From positions 248,001 through 312,000 of the forward strand of contig NZ_CAUQKJ010000001.1 of assembly GCF_963518785.1 (NCBI RefSeq): 64,000 bases of DNA, given 5' to 3'. This document shows positions 25,655 through 34,411 of the stretch, piece by piece. A program made the position numbers and the translations under genes. Position 1 is the first letter of the stretch, and each line of letters begins with the position of its first letter. Source of the stretch: an uncultured Campylobacter sp. (lineage in GTDB: Bacteria > Campylobacterota > Campylobacteria > Campylobacterales > Campylobacteraceae). The notes beneath the pieces are model-generated. The model did no database searches, was not told the origin of the DNA, and saw nothing but the letters and a program-made list of their open reading frames with translations.

Positions 25655-27001
25655 TTATCGCATCATTTCCGCATCAAATTTTGCATCATCAAAGCTCACT
25701 CCCAAATATTCGCAGGCACTTTTTGCGTCGCGAAGTGCGTTGCCTAAGCAGCTCGTAGCGCCGGGGCTTGGGGTCATATTAAAGATAATCCCCGGATTTT
25801 CGCCTATTCTAGCTTCGCCTAAAAGCAGCTTTTTTTGCGAGTGTGAGATTACTTGCGGGCGCACGCCGCCAAAGCCCTTGGCGTAGTAAATATCCTCCTC
25901 GCGGATGCTAGGTATGATCTTGCGCGCATTTTTGACGAAAAGCTTTTTACCTAAAATCGGTATCTCAAAGCCTATATTGCGGATTAAGAAGTCCCTTACC
26001 TCGCTATCGCCAAAATTTTGCCAAATGACCTTGGCTACGTCCATGTCAAAATTTAATGACTGAAAAAATTCCGGCACCGAACGACAGCCCTTGTAGCGCT
26101 CAAGCTTCGGCATCGTAAGCGCGGTAGGACCAAATCTCGTGCAGCCGTCCGCCAAAAGATCGGGGTCGCCGTGAAGCGCGGCAAATGGAAGCTTTGGGTT
26201 TTGTACCATGTAAACCTTGCCATTTAGAAGCTTTTGCTTGGTTAGATAGAAGCTGCCCGCGATGCAGATCGTGCTAAGATCCTGCCCAAGCCCCATTTTG
26301 TGCGCTAGCCACAGCGAGTGGGAGCCCGCATCTACGACTACAAAATCAGCGCTTAGCGAGAGTCTATTTGCTGTGCGGATATAGAGCTTATCGCCTACTT
26401 TAGTGATGTTTTGCACTTCGGTGTTTAGGTACAGATCGCAGGTTTTACCCTCCACGTTTTTAGCGTTTTGCACGAAGGAATTCGCCATCGCGCCGTAATT
26501 GATCGTCGTGTAAACTCCCGATTGCACGCCCATTGCTACGATATCCTCCGCTCGCTCCTCGCCGTGCCCGTCAAAAACTAGCTTGGGCTCGATTTTTTTG
26601 AGCTCTTCCTTGTCAAAAAGCTGCAGATACGGATAAAGCTCTTTAAATTTCTCAAAGCGCTCTTTAATTAGCTCTACCTCGCTTTCGCCCACGCCAAGAG
26701 CCATTTTCTGCCCCTGGAATAAAAATTTATTCTCATATCCATGCTTTTGGCAATATTTCACGATCATATCCGCCTTGCGCTTAACTTCTGCTGCTTTTTG
26801 TAGGTCGTAGTTGGTCTCGATGTCGCCGCAATGAATCGTCTGAGAGTTTGCGCTGGCTTTAGAATTTAGCGTCGCAAGCCCTTCGTATTTTTCAAGTAGA
26901 GCGATATTTTTGATCCCGCTAAATTCTGCCAGCACGTACGCTAGCGCGCTGCCCGTGATACCGCCGCCTATGATGATTACGTCGTAATGTTTTTCTTGCA
27001 T
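25655..27001 (-). CDS. mqo: Malate:quinone oxidoreductase (FAD-dependent)
   Basis: A membrane-associated flavoprotein that oxidises malate to oxaloacetate and passes electrons to the quinone pool. The 448-residue product begins with a Rossmann FAD motif (IIGGGITGSALAYVL). It contains SANSQTIHCGDIETNY, TRFGPTALTMPKLERYKG, GGVRPQ near the FAD site, and a final FNMTPSPGATSCLGNA. Length and motifs match the Campylobacter Mqo type (Cj0393c, from memory) rather than the longer E. coli form. Other FAD oxidases such as LhgO share parts of the fold, so the substrate is probable rather than certain. It is divergent from the TRAP binding-protein gene. Confidence 0.85.
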   Translation of the reverse strand: MQEKHYDVIIIGGGITGSALAYVLAEFSGIKNIALLEKYEGLATLNSKASANSQTIHCGDIETNYDLQKAAEVKRKADMIVKYCQKHGYENKFLFQGQKMALGVGESEVELIKERFEKFKELYPYLQLFDKEELKKIEPKLVFDGHGEERAEDIVAMGVQSGVYTTINYGAMANSFVQNAKNVEGKTCDLYLNTEVQNITKVGDKLYIRTANRLSLSADFVVVDAGSHSLWLAHKMGLGQDLSTICIAGSFYLTKQKLLNGKVYMVQNPKLPFAALHGDPDLLADGCTRFGPTALTMPKLERYKGCRSVPEFFQSLNFDMDVAKVIWQNFGDSEVRDFLIRNIGFEIPILGKKLFVKNARKIIPSIREEDIYYAKGFGGVRPQVISHSQKKLLLGEARIGENPGIIFNMTPSPGATSCLGNALRDAKSACEYLGVSFDDAKFDAEMMR

Positions 27002-27122
27002 GCCCTTTCCTTATCGAATTTGGCTGCAATTGTGCGAAAATTTCGCTTAAAAGCTAGTTATAAAAGCGTGAATTTAGATGATTTTATATAAAATTCGCAC
27101 CATTTCATTTTGGGAGTAGTGT

Positions 27123-28307
27123 ATGAAAAAATCGATTCTTGTCGGATTAAGTTTGATTATAGCCACGTCGCTGTGGGGCGCGGATAAGAAAGTTTATCGC
27201 CTTAAGCTAGCTCAGACTTACGAGCTTAGTATGCCTATCGTAGGCGATGTCGCCAAGCGTATGGCAGATCTTGCAGATAGTATGTCTGATGGTAGACTAA
27301 AAATCAGCATCGACGCGCCTAGCAAACATAAAGCGCCTTTTGCGATCTATGATATGGTTAAAAACGGACAATACGATTTAGGCTATACTGCGAGCTACTA
27401 TTATAAAGGTAAAAATAGCGCAAATATGCTGTTTACGACGGTGCCTTTTGGTATGACGAAAGACGAACAGCACGCTTGGTATTACTTCGGCGGAGGCAAG
27501 GAGCTAGCCGATAAATTCTATGCTAAAAGCAATCTAAAGGTCTTTAATATCCTAAATAGCGGTATGCAGATGGGTGGTTGGTTTAAAAAAGAGATTAATA
27601 CGCTAGATGATTTAAAAGGGCTTAAATTTAGAATTCCAAGCTTTGGCGGGGAGGTTATGAGCCGCCTTGGCGTCGCAGTCGCTACGATACCGGTAGGTGA
27701 GCTATATATGGCGCTAGAGATGGGCACTATCGATGCGGTCGAGTGGGCAAGCCCCAGCTTTGATATACCTCTAGGCTTTCACAAGGTCGCAAATTACTAT
27801 TATACGGGATGGCAAGAACCCGCTAGCGAGCAGCAGATCGTGATAAATCTACAAACTTGGCAGAAGCTTCCTAAAGACTTGCAAAATATCCTGGAAGCCT
27901 CTATCGCAAAGGCCCGCGAATACGCAGAAAACGAAACGTTTTATAAAAACGTAATAATCTGGGACGAGATCAAAAAGAAATATCCAAACGTTCAGATTCG
28001 CTCTTTTTCGCCTGAAATTATGCGTGCGCTTCGCAAGGCGACGGATGAAATTTTAGCCGAAGAAAGCGAGAAAAATCCCGATTTCAAAGAGATTTGGGAG
28101 AGCCAAAAGGCGTTTTTAGCTAAAGCTAGAACGTGGACGAAGATGGGCGATTTTACATATATCGAAAAAACGGGCGACGTTGAAGCCGAGCAGAATTTCA
28201 CTGCTTCGGTGAAAAAAATCTCTGTTCCTGAGCCCATAAATAGTGCAGCCAGCGAGATAAATGCAAGCACTGCCGCACCAAAAAACGAGGATAATCAGAC
28301 GAAATAG
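27123..28307 (+). CDS. TRAP transporter solute-binding protein (DctP family), orphan
   Basis: A 394-residue periplasmic protein with a signal peptide (about 1-19, LWGA-DK) and a TAXI/DctP-type fold. KFRIPSFGGEVM includes the Arg that usually grips the substrate carboxylate, and GTIDAVEWASPSFD, in the usual ligand-contact region, follows. The sequence PVGELYMALEMGTIDAVEW is the classic DctP block. The last 40 residues are a low-complexity Ala, Asn, Ser and Glu tail beyond the normal end. No DctQ or DctM genes lie next to it, which is odd, because TRAP binding proteins need those membrane partners. A TATAAAAT box at 27087-27094 and GGGAG precede the start. An organic or keto acid is the likely ligand. 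Confidence 0.88.
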   Translation: MKKSILVGLSLIIATSLWGADKKVYRLKLAQTYELSMPIVGDVAKRMADLADSMSDGRLKISIDAPSKHKAPFAIYDMVKNGQYDLGYTASYYYKGKNSANMLFTTVPFGMTKDEQHAWYYFGGGKELADKFYAKSNLKVFNILNSGMQMGGWFKKEINTLDDLKGLKFRIPSFGGEVMSRLGVAVATIPVGELYMALEMGTIDAVEWASPSFDIPLGFHKVANYYYTGWQEPASEQQIVINLQTWQKLPKDLQNILEASIAKAREYAENETFYKNVIIWDEIKKKYPNVQIRSFSPEIMRALRKATDEILAEESEKNPDFKEIWESQKAFLAKARTWTKMGDFTYIEKTGDVEAEQNFTASVKKISVPEPINSAASEINASTAAPKNEDNQTK

Positions 28308-29374
28308 CGCTTCATTTTTTAGCTGCGTTTTTATGCCGCGCGGCTAAACTAAGCGCCATATAAAGGTGTATGCGGCTTAAATTTGATCGGCAATTTAAGA
28401 GATTTGGGCGAGGCGCGGGTGATTAAAATGCAGGCGATTTGCTTATTGCAGCTGCGTAGCTCGGAGTATCTTTAAAATTTTAATTTATGAAAGCAGCGAT
28501 GAAATTTTATCACTGCTTTAGCATTTAAGTTAAGGCGTGCAATTCGCATCGCTGCGTTTAAAGCCCAATTTAAAAGCCGCCCGGTCGCCGCCGCACAAGG
28601 CTAGAATTTTAGAAAGCTTTGAGCCTCCTCCTTTTGTCTTATTCTTTTATCTCTTATGTTATTTAATCTTGATATTTTGCCGTGCTTGCTTGCGGGCGAC
28701 ATTGAGCGAGGGAGAATTTAATCTTACTTTTTCATTTCGCGTAGTTAGCGGAGGAGCTTTGGCGAAGCGTGCTAATCTGAGATTTTAAATCGGTAACGTT
28801 CATAAATTCCGCATTTTAAAATTTTAATGTTTTTGTCTTGCCGATATCACTTTTAAATGAAATTTGCTTCGGGTTTTCTTTCTATATAAAAAATCGGCAA
28901 ACTTCAAATAAAATGCAAAATTTTAAAAATTTACACGCTTAAATATCACAAGCAATGAGAATTTAAAATTTTGTCTTTCGGATATTAAGTACAAAGCGCG
29001 TTAGAAAAAATTTTATAGGTCAAATTTCATTTTAAGCGATTGTAAATTTAAAAGCTTGCGTGCAAATTTTTTAAAGCCTGCTCTAGTTAGAATTTATCAC
29101 TAAACTAGACGGGCTTAGCCTTGGAATTTCACCGCGTCAATTTTAAAATTTTGCGCGAGCTGGGCTTAAAATTTTAAAATTCTATTCTACTTGCGAAAAC
29201 TCTTAAATTACACGGTTTAGAATTTTGATACAGAATTTTGCCGCAACGCTATTTCTTGTGATGCGATAAAACTACGCGGCATGCAAAAGCCGCGTATAAT
29301 ATTGAGCTAGGCTCGCTGCTGCAAGCCTAGCGAATGTCGTAAGCTAAAAAGGCGCTACTGCAAAGCGTAAAATT
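28308..29374. other. Long gene-free region (about 1.07 kb)
   Basis: I find no convincing gene on either strand. A 7-base-pair hairpin (AAAGCAG at 28490-28496 with CTGCTTT at 28513-28519) lies about 180 bases after the TRAP gene and lacks a T-tract. The second half is AT-rich, with many AAATTTTAAAATT copies. An 83-codon frame at 28537-28788 has no ribosome site and looks random. No rnpB, tmRNA, 6S RNA or tRNA signature was recognised. Confidence 0.45.
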
Positions 29375-30574
29375 TTATTTCAAGGCCTTAAAAAGCTCGA
29401 CGCTATCGAGCTGCTCCCACGGGTACTCGTCGTTTCCGACCTGTCCGCGTGCGGCAACGTCGGCGTAGAGAAAGCTTCCTTTGCCCGGGCGATCAAGACC
29501 GAATTTATCGATGATCCAGCGCGGCGTGAGCGGGAATTTTTCAAGCACGAAAGCGGATAGCTCATCGTCGCTCGCTACGCCTAAATTCGTTCCCATGCAA
29601 TCGACGCTGACGCTGACGGGCTTTGCGACGCCGATTGCGTAGCTGAGCTGGACGATGCATTTTTTCGCAAGCCCCGCCGCAACGATGTTTTTGGCGATAT
29701 AGCGCGCCGCATAAAGCCCGCTGCGATCGACCTTGGTGTAGTCTTTGCTGCTTTGAGCGCCGCCGCCTATAGGGCTGTAGCCCCCGAAGCTATCGACGAT
29801 CAGTTTGCGCCCCGTTAGGCCGCTGTCGTGAAGCGAGCTGTGATTTACGTAGCGGCCGGTCGGATTGATGTAGATGATCGTTTTGCTTTTGTCGTAAAGC
29901 TCCTTCGGAAGCCCTGCAGAATCGATTAAATTTCCGATCAGATCTCGGACGCGCTCTATGCTCATACTCTCGACGCATGGCGCGGAAACCACGATCGTAT
30001 GGATGCTTTGCGGCTTGCACTCCTCAAAATTGCTCTTCGTGCCATAATCGACGCTAACCTGCGTCTTAATATCGACGCCAAGCTCGTCGGGATGGGATTT
30101 TGCGTAGGCATAAACGTGATCGCAAAGCGCTCTTGCGTAGGTGATCGCCGCCGGCATAAAATTTTTCGTCTCGCAGCTTGCAAAGCCGAACATTATGCCC
30201 TGATCCCCCGCTCCGATTTCGCCGCCCTCTTGATCGACGCCTTGGTTGATGTCGGGGCTTTGCTGGTTTAAAAATACGTCTACTTGCAGATCCTGCGGAT
30301 GCAGGCACTGCGCGCGCGTGAAATGAGGGTTGTCGTTGTAACCGATCTCGCTAAGCGCGCCCTTTACGATGTGGCGGTAATCGTCATGGGTAAAATCGAT
30401 CTTGGCGTTTACTTCGCCGCCGATTACTACGTGCTTACCTGCGATGAAAACCTCCGCTGCGACGCGCCCGTTGGGGTCTTGTTTTAAAATTTCATCCACG
30501 ATGCTGTCTGCGATGATATCGGCGCATTTATCGGGATGTCCGGGGCTTACTACCTCGCTTGTGAATAAATACAT
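29375..30574 (-). CDS. metK: S-adenosylmethionine synthase
   Basis: Forms S-adenosylmethionine from methionine and ATP, supplying methyl groups and polyamine synthesis. The 399-residue product has the N-terminal SEVVSPGHPDKCAD with the ATP-site His, the signature GAGDQGIMFG, GGGAQSSKDYTKVDRSG (the related motif usually reads GGGAFSGKDPTKVDRSA), and an intact C-terminal domain. The core Asp and Lys positions are present, so the enzyme should be active. CAGGAG precedes the start. It is isolated between the long gene-free region and the divergent sstT. Confidence 0.95.
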   Translation of the reverse strand: MYLFTSEVVSPGHPDKCADIIADSIVDEILKQDPNGRVAAEVFIAGKHVVIGGEVNAKIDFTHDDYRHIVKGALSEIGYNDNPHFTRAQCLHPQDLQVDVFLNQQSPDINQGVDQEGGEIGAGDQGIMFGFASCETKNFMPAAITYARALCDHVYAYAKSHPDELGVDIKTQVSVDYGTKSNFEECKPQSIHTIVVSAPCVESMSIERVRDLIGNLIDSAGLPKELYDKSKTIIYINPTGRYVNHSSLHDSGLTGRKLIVDSFGGYSPIGGGAQSSKDYTKVDRSGLYAARYIAKNIVAAGLAKKCIVQLSYAIGVAKPVSVSVDCMGTNLGVASDDELSAFVLEKFPLTPRWIIDKFGLDRPGKGSFLYADVAARGQVGNDEYPWEQLDSVELFKALK

Positions 30575-30718
30575 ATCTGCTCCTGATTAAAATTTCGGGG
30601 CATTTTATCTAACGAGGTTTTAAGATTAACTAAAAATTACGAAATTCCGCTCAAATTTAAATGCGCTTAAATAAAATTTCGATATATTTCAAACGACGTT
30701 TTGATTGAAAGGTAAAAA

Positions 30719-31978
30719 ATGAGTTCGATTCAAAAATTAGTAGCTAGCTACAAAGATAAAAATCTAGTTCTGCGCATAGTTACAGGCTTGATAATAGGCG
30801 CCATTTTGGGCTTTGCCGCACGTTCAGCGGCAGGCGATATTGCGGCAGAGCACACTTCGTTTTTAATAAACGTAGTGGCTTTTGCGGAAATTTTAGGAAA
30901 TTTATTCGTAGGCGCCCTTAAAGCGGTAGCTCCGATTTTAGTTTTTATCTTGATCTTAAGCTCAATCGTAAATAAACAATACGGCAGCGCAAGCGGCTTA
31001 AAACGCGTGGTTGTTCTATACATCGTAGGCACCTTTTTAGCCTCGTGCGTGGGGGTAGCAGCTAGCTTTTTATTTCCGACGCAGCTTGCTCTAAGCAATG
31101 TCGGCGCGGCAGAAAATGCGGTCCCCGCGAGTGTTTGGATCGTGCTAAAAGATCTGCTTTTTAAGGTCGTAGATAATCCGGTAAACGCTATCGCGCATGG
31201 AAACTACGTAGGAATTTTAACCTGGGCGATAGGTCTTGGCGTCGCGCTTAAATTTTGTACTAATGAAACAAAGAAAATTTTTACCGATCTGAGCGAAGCG
31301 GTAACTAAAATCGTGCAGTTTGTAATCCAGCTTGCGCCGTTTGGAATTTTCGGCCTAGTAGCTTCTACCGTGTATCAAACCGGCATCGATGCGCTGCTTG
31401 GATACGTACGAATCGTAGTCGTGCTAGTAGGCGCGATGGCGTTCGTAGCCCTCGTGGTAAATCCGCTCATCGTCTTTGCGGTGATTAAAAAAAATCCATA
31501 TCCGCTCGTATTTACCTGCCTACGCGAAAGCGGCCTCACGGCGTTTTTCACCCGCAGCTCGGCGGCAAATATCCCGGTAAATTTAAATTTATGCAAAAAG
31601 CTCGGCATCAGCGACGAGCTAAGCTCGATCTCGATCCCTTTGGGAGCTACGATAAATATGGCGGGCGCTGCGGTGGTAATCGCGATCTTAGCGCTTGCCG
31701 CGGCTCATACGCTCGGCGTGCGCCCCGATTTTTGGACGGCGCTACTGCTTTGCGTGGTCTCGGCAGTCGGTGCGTGCGGCGCTAGCGGCGTGCCAGGCGG
31801 CTCATTGATGCTGATACCGCTTGCGTGTTCGCTCTTTAATATCTCAAACGATATCGCAATGCAGGTCGTCGCGATCGGCTTTATCATCGGCGTAATCCAA
31901 GACTCTGTAGAAACCGCGATCAATAGCTCCACGGACGTGATTTTTACGGCGATCGCGTCGCAAAGTATGCAAAAATAA
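30719..31978 (+). CDS. sstT: Sodium/serine-threonine symporter
   Basis: A 419-residue inner-membrane protein of the dicarboxylate/amino acid:cation symporter family, with eight membrane helices and two re-entrant loops. SstT-type sequence is clear in ILVFILILSSIVNKQ, FFTRSSAANIPVNLNLCKKL (hairpin 1 with its serine-rich tip), SIPLGATINMAGAA and GACGASGVPGGSLMLIPLA. It imports L-serine and threonine with Na+. Serine is a main carbon and nitrogen source for Campylobacter, which otherwise often uses SdaC. AAAGGT precedes the ATG, and a TATATT box at 30683-30688 could be the -10. No serine dehydratase gene is adjacent. Confidence 0.92.
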   Translation: MSSIQKLVASYKDKNLVLRIVTGLIIGAILGFAARSAAGDIAAEHTSFLINVVAFAEILGNLFVGALKAVAPILVFILILSSIVNKQYGSASGLKRVVVLYIVGTFLASCVGVAASFLFPTQLALSNVGAAENAVPASVWIVLKDLLFKVVDNPVNAIAHGNYVGILTWAIGLGVALKFCTNETKKIFTDLSEAVTKIVQFVIQLAPFGIFGLVASTVYQTGIDALLGYVRIVVVLVGAMAFVALVVNPLIVFAVIKKNPYPLVFTCLRESGLTAFFTRSSAANIPVNLNLCKKLGISDELSSISIPLGATINMAGAAVVIAILALAAAHTLGVRPDFWTALLLCVVSAVGACGASGVPGGSLMLIPLACSLFNISNDIAMQVVAIGFIIGVIQDSVETAINSSTDVIFTAIASQSMQK

Positions 31979-32088
31979 CTCATCTTAAAATTTATCGCGA
32001 TTTCCGCTAGGGCGGCGGATCTCGCGGTTTTTAAAATTTTACTTATTCTTTTTTGATAAAATTATCCAAAAATTTTAAAAGGAAATCG

Positions 32089-34002
32089 ATGAATTGGAAT
32101 TTAGGCGAGCTGTTTGCAAACGAAGCGGAATTTAGCGCTGCGATAGATAGCGCGGCCGCGCAGGCTAGGGATTTTGAGCTTAAATTTAAAGATAAGCTGC
32201 ACGCCCTTAGCGCGGAGGAATTTTTAGGCGCGCTTGAACTTTATGAGAGCATCAGCGAGCAGATCGGCAAGATAATGAGCTTTGCACATCTTAGCTTTGC
32301 GCGAGATACGAGCCTTGGAGCGCAGCAGGCCAAGACAGAGCAAGCTTGCAACGACATTTCGCAGAGCCTGCTTTTTTTCGAGCTTGAGTTTAACGAGCTT
32401 GACGCCGCAAAACAGGACGAGTTTATCACAGGGGGCGGGAGATTTAGATATTATTTGAGCCTACTTAAGCAGCGCAAAGCCCACCAGCTAAGCTTGCCGC
32501 AAGAAAGCGTGCTTTTAAAAACTTCGCCCGTAAGCGGCGAGGCGTTTTCGCGACTTTTTGACGAGAGCATGGCGCGGATGAGCTTTGATTTTCGCGGGCG
32601 CAAGCTCGGCGAGGAGGAAATTTTAAGTCTGCTTCATAGCTCTGATCGCGAGGTGCGAAAAGACGCCGCAGCCTCGCTAAGTGCGGTGCTAGAGCAAAAC
32701 TCTCACCTGCTTGGCTACATCTACAATATGATCAAAACCGATCTTAAAATTCGCTGCGAGCTGCGCGGCTACGATAAAGCTGAGGCGGTGATGCACGAGG
32801 AAAATCAGATAAACATCGCAAGCGTCGATGCGCTGATCGCAGAGACGGAGCGAAGCTTCGGTCTAGTCGGCAAATTTTACGCCAAAAAGCGCGAAATTTT
32901 AGGCTACGACGCGCTGTATGATTACGACAGATACGCGCCTCTTGGGGGCGACGAGAGCGAGTTTAGCTTCGAGCAGGCTAAGCAGATCGTGCTTGCGGCA
33001 TTTGAAAAATTCAGCCCGAAATTTAAGCAGATCGCGCTGATCGCGTTTGAGCGAAACTGGATCGACGCGATGCCTGCGCAAAATAAGCAAAGCGGCGCGT
33101 TTTCGCATTCCGGCTCGCGCGACACGCACCCTTTTGTACTTTTAAATTTCACGCGCAAGCGCCGCGACGTATTTACCCTCGCGCACGAGCTGGGGCACGC
33201 GATACATCAGTATCTAAGCTACGGCGTGGGCTATTTTAACTCCTTCACGCCGCTAACGACGGCTGAGACTGCGTCGGTTTTCTGCGAGATGCTGGTGTTT
33301 GATTATATGCGCGAAAATTTTTCAAATTTAAACGGCTCGCCAAATTTAAAAATCACCGCCGCCTCGGACGGCTCGCAAAATTTAAAGTACGACGCTTCGC
33401 AAGAGGCTCAGGGCGGTAAAATTCCAAACGAGCGCGCCGTAAAACAGGCCGCTTCGCAAGGTTCTGCGGGTTCGTGCGAGCTTGCAGCGCGCGATACGGA
33501 TACGCCATCGCAGACTGCAAGCGATAAGGCCGCGCTGCGAGCGATGCTCGCGGCAAAGATCGAGGATATCTTCGCGACGCTTTACCGCCAGATCGGATTT
33601 ACGACCTTTGAGCGGCGCGTGCATGAAAGCGCGGATGAGCTAAGCACGGGACAGATCGATGAGCTTTGGATGGAGGAGTCGCGCAAGATGTTTGCGGGCG
33701 AGCTGATCTTGCAGGATAATTACAAAAGCTGGTGGAGCTACATCCCGCACTTCATCCACTCGCCGTTTTACTGCTACTCCTACGCCTACGCGCAGCTTTT
33801 GGTGCTCGCGCTTTACGGGCTGTATAAGAGCGGCAAGCTCGAAAATTTCGTTCAAATTTACACCGAGTTTTTAAGCTCGGGCGGCAGCGACGAGCCGCAA
33901 AAGCTGGTGGCGAAATTCGGCTTTGACATCAATAAAAGCGAGTTTTGGCGCATCGGCATAGAGCAGGTCGCGGCGCTTGTAGATGAGTTTGTGAGGGGTT
34001 AG
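32089..34002 (+). CDS. pepF: Oligoendopeptidase F (M3 metallopeptidase) with a low-complexity insertion
   Basis: A cytosolic zinc peptidase for short peptides. The 637-residue product has the helical M3 N-terminal half, the zinc motif AHELGHAIHQ (about 365-374) and the third-ligand region TTAETASVFCEML (about 392-404). The conserved SWWSYIPHFIHSPFYCYSYAYAQ follows near the end. Between ETASVF and the next conserved helix (KIEDIFATLYRQ) lies an insert of about 70 residues (about 410-479) rich in Ser, Ala, Gln, Asn and Asp, which related enzymes lack. ATG 32089 follows AAAAGG and is preferred over an upstream frame extension at 32053. The next gene starts one base after the stop. Confidence 0.9.
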   Translation: MNWNLGELFANEAEFSAAIDSAAAQARDFELKFKDKLHALSAEEFLGALELYESISEQIGKIMSFAHLSFARDTSLGAQQAKTEQACNDISQSLLFFELEFNELDAAKQDEFITGGGRFRYYLSLLKQRKAHQLSLPQESVLLKTSPVSGEAFSRLFDESMARMSFDFRGRKLGEEEILSLLHSSDREVRKDAAASLSAVLEQNSHLLGYIYNMIKTDLKIRCELRGYDKAEAVMHEENQINIASVDALIAETERSFGLVGKFYAKKREILGYDALYDYDRYAPLGGDESEFSFEQAKQIVLAAFEKFSPKFKQIALIAFERNWIDAMPAQNKQSGAFSHSGSRDTHPFVLLNFTRKRRDVFTLAHELGHAIHQYLSYGVGYFNSFTPLTTAETASVFCEMLVFDYMRENFSNLNGSPNLKITAASDGSQNLKYDASQEAQGGKIPNERAVKQAASQGSAGSCELAARDTDTPSQTASDKAALRAMLAAKIEDIFATLYRQIGFTTFERRVHESADELSTGQIDELWMEESRKMFAGELILQDNYKSWWSYIPHFIHSPFYCYSYAYAQLLVLALYGLYKSGKLENFVQIYTEFLSSGGSDEPQKLVAKFGFDINKSEFWRIGIEQVAALVDEFVRG

Positions 34003-34003
34003 G

Positions 34004-34411
34004 ATGATAGATAAAATTTTAAAAGACGATAAATTTATCGCTGCGAGCAGCACACATATAGGCGCGGTTTTGGACTACGTTTTGGCTCTTGGATGCGGAT
34101 TTGGCATCGTTGCGAGGACGGATCAGATAAAATTTGACCCGCCGCTGCCGGAGGAAATTTTAAAAAGCTTCAAAATGCCCGCGATCTTTTTGCAGCTGGA
34201 GGAATACACGCTTTCTAGCGCGCATCTTAGCAAGGATGAGCTGGTTTTCGAGGCGGGTTTCGGGCCGCAGGATTTTGCAAGCACGCTTAGCGTGCCGTTT
34301 TACGCGGTTTTGCAGATCGTCGTGGACGGCAAGCCCATCGCGGTAAATTTCTCCCAGCCCGAGTCCGAGTGGCTTAAGCGCGAAAAATCGCGTAAAATTT
34401 TCTCAAAATGA
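34004..34411 (+). CDS. Conserved hypothetical cytoplasmic protein
   Basis: A 135-residue protein without signal or membrane segments. It has an N-terminal helix, a hydrophobic GAVLDYVLALGCGFGIV stretch that could be a core helix, and a C-terminal strand-rich part (FYAVLQIVVDGKPIAVNFS) ending in a basic tail. It starts one base after the pepF stop and its own TGA overlaps the helicase start (ATGA), so pepF, this gene, the helicase and truB are translationally linked. The position suggests a small conserved protein of campylobacters, but I cannot give a function. Confidence 0.75.
   Translation: MIDKILKDDKFIAASSTHIGAVLDYVLALGCGFGIVARTDQIKFDPPLPEEILKSFKMPAIFLQLEEYTLSSAHLSKDELVFEAGFGPQDFASTLSVPFYAVLQIVVDGKPIAVNFSQPESEWLKREKSRKIFSK

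Noticed and set aside
28490..28519. Terminator after the TRAP gene
   Set aside because: The stem is only 7 base pairs plus partial pairing, lacks a T-tract and is 180 bases from the stop codon.
28537..28788. 83-codon plus-strand frame in the long gap
   Set aside because: No ribosome site, basic random-looking product, overlaps AT-rich motif DNA.
29375..30574. SAM riboswitch upstream of metK
   Set aside because: The region between metK and sstT is only about 145 bases and shows no recognisable SAM-box structure.
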